From NCBI GenBank assembly GCA_946803715.1, contig CAMPET010000208.1:87802-98324 (forward strand): 10,523 nt of DNA, in the 5' to 3' direction. Positions 1 through 10,523 of this stretch are shown here, in pieces; positions within the stretch are counted from its first letter, which is position 1; each line of letters starts with the position of its first letter. The notes beneath the pieces are model-generated. The model was not told where the DNA came from and ran no database searches. It saw only the letters and a list, made by a program, of their open reading frames with translations. The position numbers and the translations under genes are program-made. The stretch comes from Beroe ovata. Its lineage: Eukaryota > Ctenophora > Nuda > Beroida > Beroidae.

Positions 1-18
1 TGTGTGTGTGTGTGTGTG
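1..18. repeat. (TG)n microsatellite at the left end
   Basis: Nine uninterrupted TG units open the window. The right end (10512-10523) is also a TG run, so both edges look like assembly breaks at dinucleotide repeats. Confidence 0.95.
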
Positions 19-225
19 GATGTTATCACACTCAGAAACTCTGTGTCTATAAATATATAATTATGATAGCTGAGGTCGCCCATGCGTTCAGCTGTATCAA
101 CAGCTGCTAGCTGATCAGCTGCTAATCAGGACTGTTATGCCATGTGAGATATGCCAGGTGTGTGTTTCCTCTTCTCTCATCACCAATACTACCAAATGTG
201 TTACAGAGTGAGAATAACAATCTAC

Positions 226-266
226 GTAACACTGTAACGCTGTATCACTCTGCGTTACACTGTAAC
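226..266. repeat. Imperfect 15-bp inverted repeat (GTAAC family)
   Basis: The arm at 226-240 (GTAACACTGTAACGC) and the arm at 252-266 (GCGTTACACTGTAAC) are reverse complements at 13 of 15 positions, with an 11-base loop. More GTAAC/GTTAC words follow to about 290. The same words recur in kinase intron 8 and at 10321-10460, which suggests a dispersed palindromic repeat family. No terminal repeats or target-site duplications were identified. Confidence 0.6.
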
Positions 267-351
267 ATTCCCTGTGTAACAGTGTAACATGCCCTGAAAT
301 ATGAGTTTATATTTAGAACACTGTTGTTATTACGACAACAAAGATTAACTT

Positions 352-365
352 ACACACACACACAC
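352..365. repeat. (AC)n microsatellite
   Basis: A short, nearly pure AC run. Similar short runs occur near 1106-1115 and elsewhere in the upstream region. Confidence 0.85.
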
Positions 366-1305
366 AGTTATCCGACACCGTTTAAATCTAGATGAATTAT
401 TTGATACGCTGTATGTATGTGATTTGATTTGAAACATGAAACAGGCCCATTTCAATTAAAACATGAGAGAGTATTGAATACGCTATCCTGTAACTGTGGA
501 CTGCGGCTGTCGCATTGTGGACAATGTGTGTGTAACACACTGTTATAATGTAAACTGTTTACGTTTACCGGCGACTCTGTGTGTGGTCGTGTGTCTACAG
601 TTTGTCTGATTAATACATCTGTGTGTTATGTGTGTGTGTGTTGTGCACAATCTGCACACATTGTGAGTGTCTGTGTGTTGCTGTGTAAGCTGTGTAGGGC
701 ACACGCGCACACAGCTTGTTAGGATTACACATTTATCGCAGTGTGCCATTCAGACACCAATTCGACTCTGTCGCGTGTGTGTGGTTCGATAATCGATCAA
801 TTTGTAACATTCTAATCGACATTTATCACATCTACTCATTTTCATTATGAAAATCACCACGCTTTGATATAACACCCTTCCTTCCTACTAATGACAGGGA
901 AGACACTTATTTCCTACTGTATACTATCGCAACGATACTGCTTTTTGATAAATGTTTCAAATTGTGTGATTGCAAGTCACGCACAAGAGTCACACATTCT
1001 TCATCTCACGAGTTGTTCTTTACTAATTCCCATTATACAATGACATAACGTATAACAATATTCAAACAAAAGTTATCGACGCCCTTCAGTCTAAATCATT
1101 TAAACACACACACACAATATGTTACTTTTACTCCTTTGTTCCCATTTCACACAATGACTACTGATGACACACACACGTTCAACACTCACACACGGTTTTA
1201 TTGTGGGTGTTTACAATAAGGATATTGTGGCAATCCTAATCAAGGTTATTTTTACAAGCACACATAAACTCTGTCACAATATTGGATTTCGCAGTTGAAA
1301 ATAAC

Positions 1306-1435
1306 GTCGCGCGCTGTAATCTATTTTGCAGTTAACACGGTATTTCAGCAGTCTGTCGCGCGCGCAAGCTGGGAAATGCTGCGCGTCGGGTTTTTACCGC
1401 GCGCGCTGAATTAGATAAGGATTCTGGCATCGCGC
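1306..1435. other. CpG-rich patch with GCGCGC clusters
   Basis: About 130 bases stand out from AT-rich surroundings by repeated self-complementary GCGCGC cores (near 1309, 1357 and 1399) plus GCGCGTCGGG. It lies 400-530 bases upstream of the first visible kinase exon, inside what should be an intron. It could be an internal promoter or enhancer, or simply local composition. No TATA box or clear initiator was found, so the regulatory reading is weak. Confidence 0.3.
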
Positions 1436-1766
1436 TAGAAAAATTGCCGGAATTTGACATGGTATGCCACTTGACGTTGACAGCTGGGATTTCAATAAGC
1501 TGTCACAAATTCATGGTGGGTGTCTTGGCTTATATTTGGGAGAATTCAAACGACTCATTTTCAGGGTTTTCAACGTTAAAATTGAATAACTCCATGACAC
1601 ACTGTTTCAAATAATCACATACACTGACAAACGATCACTAAAACATCAACAAATATGAAAAAGAAGTCAACTTGAAAGAATATCAACCCTCTCTTATCAT
1701 AAATCAAACATATAATAATTAATAACAATCTGACACACTTTTGATGGTAAAATCGAACAAAAATGA

Positions 1767-6527
<4,761 letters not shown>

Positions 6528-7199
6528 CGCGGTGAATGACACGCGATATTCCTACTAAAACACGTGACGCGTGAGATGCAACGCAGATTTAAAGGGCTGC
6601 TGCGTGAGATGTAACGCAAAGTTAGAGGGCGGCTGCGTGAGATGCAACGCACAGATTGGAGCAGCCGCGTGAGAACAATACACGCGGATTTGCTGAGAGA
6701 AGAAGAAGAGAGAATCTGACACATGCGGGTCATTGGGACAACCTAATGCGGGTCATCGGACAACCTAAAGACAATCCTTTGATAATTGTGGACGTTGCTG
6801 ATTATTATTTAACTTGTAAACCTGGTGCTGTAGTTCCTTGTGCTTATCAATCTAGATAGCGATTCGGTTTTAAATCTGTGAATTTTCTCCATGTATTAGC
6901 TAGAGGCCTCTAAGTGAGGCTGATTCATTTAGAATCTAGAAGGGAGGCTTGTCCTTGTGTGAATATTTGAGAGGGGTAATATCTATATAGTTGAATTTCA
7001 TCCTATGTTTTCTATTTTATTCCTTATCGAAACCGAAATCTTGGTGTATCACTTTGTTACAAACTGTGTACCGGTACGTGAGTTAACAACTGTGTACGCG
7101 ATATGCACGTGCTGAAGTGACGCACCAAACTGCTCGCAACATATTCCAATAATTTCCATGATGTACATTGTGCAGTATCTCACACTTCTCAAAATTGTT
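6528..7199. other. CDKL 3' UTR and downstream region
   Basis: No gene is seen. After the hairpin repeats (6569-6687) come a short repeat of GCGGGTCAT near 6725 and 6749, AT-rich sequence, a 12-bp palindrome TAGAGGCCTCTA (6901-6912) and a 10-bp palindrome GTACCGGTAC (7068-7077). There is no AATAAA within 700 bases of the stop codon. Confidence 0.6.
6569..6687 (+). repeat. Four-unit ~33-bp hairpin repeat in the 3' UTR
   Basis: GCGTGAG begins units at 6569, 6602, 6635 and 6667 (spacing 33, 33, 32). Each unit is an inverted repeat: GCGT/ACGC at 6569-6584, TGCGT/ACGCA at 6601-6618 and 6634-6651, and CCGCGTG/CACGCGG at 6665-6687. Loops are 8, 8, 8 and 9 bases. The fourth unit has a different, longer stem but is still perfectly paired. 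It lies 42 bases after the kinase stop codon, so it is probably transcribed. Confidence 0.75.
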
Positions 7200-7308
7200 G
7201 GCGCGGCGGGAAATTGCACCTGTTCGCCTTGAGCTAAATGGAAAATAAAGGACCCCCCCTCGTCGACCATGATTGCACCCTGTCACGTGACATTTGCTCT
7301 ACACCAAT
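7105..7308. promoter_or_regulatory. Cluster of promoter-type motifs
   Basis: Within about 200 bases lie GCACGTGC (7105-7112), TGACGCA (7118-7124, CRE-half-like), GGCGCGGCGGGAAA (7200-7213, E2F-like), the 10-bp palindrome GTCACGTGAC (7282-7291, E-box of USF/TFE type) and CCAAT (7304-7308). Such a combination is common in animal proximal promoters, but no initiator, TATA box or coding exon was found on either side, so what it would drive is unknown. Confidence 0.3.
7244..7249 (+). terminator. Possible poly(A) signal AATAAA
   Basis: The first AATAAA downstream of the kinase stop codon, 717 bases after it. A second lies at 8163-8168. Neither has clear supporting evidence. A variant signal nearer the stop codon cannot be excluded. 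Confidence 0.3.
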
Positions 7309-7521
7309 GAGTGCACAGAGTGTTTTCTCATAGATGGGCTGGGATTCAGTTCATGCAGCTCGGTCCTTGTTGTAGGGACTCAGACTAGGATAATCTACCT
7401 AGTGGATCACCTCTACTATAGTCCTACTATTAGTCCTATAGTATGTAGTACATCCTCCTCTCTGTCCCTCTACCCCCACATTCTACTCTAGGGGCGGTAG
7501 TTTCCCCTCTTGCAGCCATTA
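7309..7521. other. Region with no gene seen, containing a small hairpin
   Basis: TACTATAG (7414-7421) and CTATAGTA (7436-7443) form a perfect 8-bp inverted repeat with a 14-base loop. TAGTCCTA occurs twice within it. No coding feature can be supported. Confidence 0.5.
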
Positions 7522-7633
7522 TTCGCGCGCGTGTGAGTGTGACTGTGTGTGACTGTGAGTGTGTGTGTGTGTTGTGTGTGACACTGACTGTGTGTGAGTG
7601 TGTGTGTGTGAGTGTGTGTGTTGTGTTGGGGTG
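7522..7633. repeat. TG-rich simple repeat block
   Basis: Interrupted (TG)n with GA, AC and TT interruptions. Low complexity. Confidence 0.9.
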
Positions 7634-7739
7634 TCGTTTTAGATCCGACTCCTAATCGAAATTCCTATTTTCGGTGTTGTTAACAGTTAACAATCCATTA
7701 ATTACGTTGCGGTTGTGTAAAAATTGCGACGTAGTGGGT

Positions 7740-8110
7740 TTTGAGTGTTCTGTGTCTGCGTTTGAAATTGCCTGTGCCTGTTTTGGTACTTTCATGTCTG
7801 TGTTGATATGTCATGTCTGTGTTGGTATGTCATGTCTGTGTCTGTGTTGGTATGTCATGTCTGTGCCTATGTTGGTACGTCTGTATCTCTTTGAGACTGA
7901 GAGTGTGTCTGTGTCGGTCGCGGTATGTCTGTGCCTGTGTTGGTATGTCTGTCTGTGTTGGCATGTCTGTGTGTGTAAGTGTGTGAGAGCGCTTGTTTGT
8001 TGGACTTGGAGTGTGTGTGTGACGTTCGGAGTGGATGTGTGTGTGACGTGTGTGTGTTTTTGGGTGTGAAGATGTGTGTCTCCGTCTGTATGTGTCTGTC
8101 TGTATGAATG
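7740..8110. repeat. TG-rich minisatellite with ~19-bp units
   Basis: Units of the form CATGTCTGTGTTGGTATGT start at 7793, 7812, 7831 (expanded by 6 bases) and 7856, then degrade into TGTCTGTG-type repeats to about 8110. Open frames across it encode only Cys/Val- or Thr/His-rich low-complexity sequence on the two strands and should not be annotated as genes. Confidence 0.85.
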
Positions 8111-8338
8111 TGACACTGAACTCATCTTAATTAACGACTGCGATGCAACTCTATAAGTGAGGAATAAATTCCCCCGGCCCGCAATTTAAATTTCTGAACA
8201 CGATAAAAATTATGGTGGAAGTTTCTCAATACTCTCCCCTTTTCTTCTAAAAGGGTTGAATGATAGAAGTAGTAAGAGCAGAGTAGTTTTAGTTGTGTTA
8301 CTCAAGTGTGTGTACCATGTTCGTAACCGGCTTCGTCG

Positions 8339-8398
8339 CCATGGTTACCACTCTGTTACCATGGTTACCACTCTGTTACCATGGTAAGCACACTGTTA
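8339..8398. repeat. 20-bp tandem repeat built on a CCATGG palindrome
   Basis: Three units: 8339-8358 and 8359-8378 are identical (CCATGGTTACCACTCTGTTA) and 8379-8398 is diverged. Unit junctions create GTTACCATGGTTAC, close to the near-palindrome in kinase intron 8 (3562-3579). Confidence 0.9.
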
Positions 8399-8399
8399 C

Positions 8400-8580
8400 C
8401 AGCCTGTTTGTCTGTTTGTGTGTTTGTAGGTGTGAGTGTGTTTGTGAGTATATAGTGTGTATGTGTCAATGTGTCTGTATGTGTGTTTGTGTATGTGTCT
8501 GTACGTGTGTTTGTGTATGTGTCTACTGTCTGTATGTGTGTTTGTGTGAGTGTGTCTGTATGTGTGTTTGTGTGTGAGTA
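8400..8580. repeat. TG-rich minisatellite with ~24-bp units
   Basis: TGTGTCTGTATGTGTG-type units begin near 8470 and 8494, with degenerate units to 8580. The block spans the ends of several spurious low-complexity open frames. Confidence 0.85.
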
Positions 8581-9792
8581 CATACACTTACAGGAGCTAG
8601 TATCGCCCATGATGTATCAAGTACTCGTCTGTTCCATGCGGCGTAGCGAATGATAGGAGCTATGGTCGAAACAGTAAAAAACACGGATTCGCACCGCTCT
8701 AAGTCGACTGTTTGTGTGTACACGGTTTTTACTGTGATTGATCTTAGCAGCCAGCCTCCCTGATAAATACAATATTGCGAGTGGGCAGAGTTCATTAGTT
8801 TTATTCGCCGCGTATGTGTGCATGTGTGTTTCAAAGCACTCTTCAATTTCAATCCATACTTTCCCGCCAAAACTTTGACACGCTTGCAATAAGTGTTCTT
8901 ATGCCTTTCTTCAACTCTTATGGAGGATAAAAACTACTTTGTCCTAGTCCTGATTCCACAATCCTCGTTTTTCCATAGTTTTCTTTCTCTTAATAAACAC
9001 TAGACCTTGTGGCTTGACATCCCAAGTCGATGGATATGGGAATATTGGAGCCTCATTTCACCCCCTATCCCTCCCTACTTCCACACACACTCAATTCTCA
9101 ACATATAGGGTTCACCCCGCCATCTCAGCATTTACCCGTGTGTGTGTAATGAGACATGAAAACTATGTCAAATAACAACTGATATGCGTGTCTCTATCTC
9201 GCTTTATTAACTCCCCCAGCAGCTCCCCCATCATCATCTCATTGTCATCGTCATTCGTTCATCGACCGCATCTGGACTTGGTAACTTTCTCTCTCTTACT
9301 CTCGTTGCTTTGCGATTGCCCTAACATCTTTCACTCCGTCGAATAATTTTGTAATCCCCCTGGCACACCTTTTCGTGGTGCGAATCATTAGGAACGTTTT
9401 TCTCAGAAATTTCAGAAGATTCAAGTCTGTATAATTTTCTCAGAAAAGAGAAAATGACGTTATGAATGGGAAAAGAGTGGCCCGTGAAAAATTTCAAAAT
9501 GTAACAATAAAAACTTGATATGGAAACAGTCTTTTTATTTTTAGGTGAGTGACAGGATGTCTTTATTGAGAGACAAAATTTTGCGAGACAAGATTAGAAA
9601 TTAACTCAAAAAGACATTTTACTGACCGACTCCAACATTTTCAGCGTGTGTGATGTGTGCTCTATCAGCAAATCCAGAATTTAAAAAAGGTACAACCAGA
9701 ACACCCTCTTGATTGCGTACACAGATTTTAAAATATCTTCCCCTCTCATAAACTCACTCAATCGGTATAACACCAAATTCCGCATGCGTCAG
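8581..9792. other. No gene supported; probable intron or intergenic sequence before the kringle exon
   Basis: AT-rich sequence with pyrimidine-rich patches (9060-9310) and few repeats. Minus-strand open frames at 8523-8889 overlap the CA-rich complement of the satellite and show no domain. A short hairpin, TGTCT 9558-9562 / AGACA 9571-9575, is visible. The part next to 9793 should be intron if the kringle exon is real. Confidence 0.6.
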
Positions 9793-9909
9793 CCCGTGAG
9801 TGTTACGTGTCAGTGGGACACAACATCGACTATCTCGGCAGTGTTGATAGGACGGAGCGGGGACAGGAGTGTGTCCACTGGAAATACACCACGTGGCAAG
9901 CCAGTGACT
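9793..9909 (+). CDS. Exon encoding the N-terminal half of a kringle domain
   Basis: The acceptor is GCGTCAG ending at 9792; the donor is GTGAGT at 9910. The exon is 117 bases, phase 1 on both sides. It encodes RECYVSVGHNIDYLG, then SVDRTERGQECVHWKYTTW, ending ASD. The pattern C-Y-x(3)-G-x(4)-Y-x-G-x(4)-T-x(2)-G-x(2)-C-x(2)-W is the kringle signature from the first Cys to the conserved Trp. Kringles are disulfide-stabilised extracellular modules found in proteases, ROR-type receptors and other surface proteins. Phase 1-1 borders are typical of shuffled extracellular modules. The frame hits TAA directly after the donor, as expected of an intron. Its parent gene lies mostly outside the window. 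The weak point is a poor pyrimidine tract before the acceptor. Confidence 0.72.
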
Positions 9910-10055
9910 GTGAGTAACAACCACTCCCAACCATTCCCAGTCCCATCAGCTTTCTGCTGACCCCCCCCACACCTGCATTTCACAGGGGGCTTATAGAGGG
10001 GAGTTACACCTCGGGGAGGGGGGTATTGGTAAGAAATCTCGGGGGGTGTTGAAGA

Positions 10056-10081
10056 GGGGTTACAGAGGGCAAGGGGAGGGG
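10056..10081 (+). other. G-quadruplex candidate
   Basis: Four G tracts (GGGG, GGG, GGGG, GGGG) with loops of 7, 3 and 1 bases fit the usual G3+N1-7 rule. The surrounding 9983-10082 region is generally G-rich. It would lie in the intron after the kringle exon. Confidence 0.6.
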
Positions 10082-10316
10082 ATATAGATAGAGTTATCAT
10101 ATGTCACTGTACGGAGTGTGGCCTCTGTGATGTTAAAGTGGTCTTAGTGAGCGACACCCCTATTCATTATTCGTTCAATTATTTCCCAGTGGGGGTAGTA
10201 ACCGATACCCTTTCGTAACCTATGTCTCCCTCTCAATTCTCAATTCTCACACAGCTGTATACACACGGGGGTGCCGCTACAGTAATAATATGTCTCTTAA
10301 TGCCGGGGGTGTGACA

Positions 10317-10460
10317 GTATCTGTAACACATAGCCACGCTGTGTATGCGGCGTTACACACAGTGTTACATTGTAACCCCTATCGAGTGATCGTAACATGG
10401 TGCTACACTGTACTCCTATGAGTGTGTTACACTGTACCCCTCATGACCGTAACAAGAGAG
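10317..10460. repeat. GTAAC/GTTAC-rich inverted-repeat region
   Basis: Repeated CTGTAACAC, GCGTTACAC, GTGTTACATTGTAAC and GTTACACTGTA words with partial self-complementarity, resembling the block at 190-290. Part of it is open in the kringle exon's phase, but its repeat character makes any coding call uncertain. Confidence 0.55.
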
Positions 10461-10511
10461 TACACTTGTTTCTAATCAACAACACGTCATTCATCTCATA
10501 GTGTCACCCTC

Positions 10512-10523
10512 TGTGTGTGTGTG
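10512..10523. repeat. (TG)n microsatellite at the right end
   Basis: Six TG units reach the last base, mirroring the left end. Confidence 0.9.

Noticed and set aside
1459-1614. 51-codon + strand open frame between the CpG-rich patch and kinase exon 1
   Set aside because: Short, no kinase N-lobe motif, no similarity I recognise, and it does not join exon 1 in a plausible way.
7049-7286. Minus-strand frames of 67-73 codons
   Set aside because: No domain, no splice support, and they overlap the motif-rich non-coding island.
7674-8125. Open frames on both strands in the TG-rich satellite (Cys/Val-rich on +, Thr/His-rich on -)
   Set aside because: TG/CA repeats rarely contain stop codons, so long frames arise automatically. 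No domain or credible start context was found.
8339-8398. CRISPR-like repeat array
   Set aside because: The 20-bp units are directly adjacent without spacers. This is a tandem repeat in an animal-type genome.
8293-8889. Open frames over the 24-bp satellite and its minus-strand continuation
   Set aside because: Mostly low-complexity Cys/Val or Thr/His repeats. The non-repeat part on the minus strand shows no recognisable family.

Overview
The window looks like a piece of an animal nuclear genome. It carries a spliced protein-kinase gene with short GT-AG introns, an exon encoding half a kringle domain (typical of animal secreted or surface proteins), and abundant TG/CA microsatellites. There is no bacterial-style gene packing, no RNA gene and no recognisable transposase. 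I cannot name the species. Both ends lie in TG repeats, as expected of a contig that broke at microsatellites.

Positions 1-1835 hold no gene I can support. From 1836 to 6527 on the + strand runs a cyclin-dependent-kinase-like gene closest to the CDKL1/CDKL4 group. I can build ten exons (91, 108, 90, 83, 162, 48, 45, 115, 264 and 338 bases including the stop). They join in frame into 447 codons, from the catalytic loop (IHRDVKPEN) to TAA at 6525-6527. The first ~120 residues (glycine loop, VAIK lysine, N-lobe) are not visible and probably lie upstream of the window. The tail after the kinase domain is about 270 residues, much longer than in vertebrate CDKL1.

Exons 2-9 occur twice: 2050-4010 and 4012-5966 are nearly identical and separated by a single N at 4011. 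The first copy stops in intron 9 and the second begins inside exon 2 without its splice acceptor. All nine coding differences between them are synonymous. The simplest reading is two overlapping haplotype contigs joined end to end, not a real tandem duplication. The correct gene is exon 1, one copy of exons 2-9, and exon 10.

Downstream of the kinase come a 3' UTR with a 33-base hairpin repeat (6569-6687), a possible poly(A) signal (7244), a small cluster of promoter-like motifs (7200-7308), and long TG-rich satellites (7522-8580). At 9793-9909 is a phase 1-1 exon for the first half of a kringle domain. The window ends with a G-quadruplex candidate and GTAAC-rich inverted repeats like those near its start.
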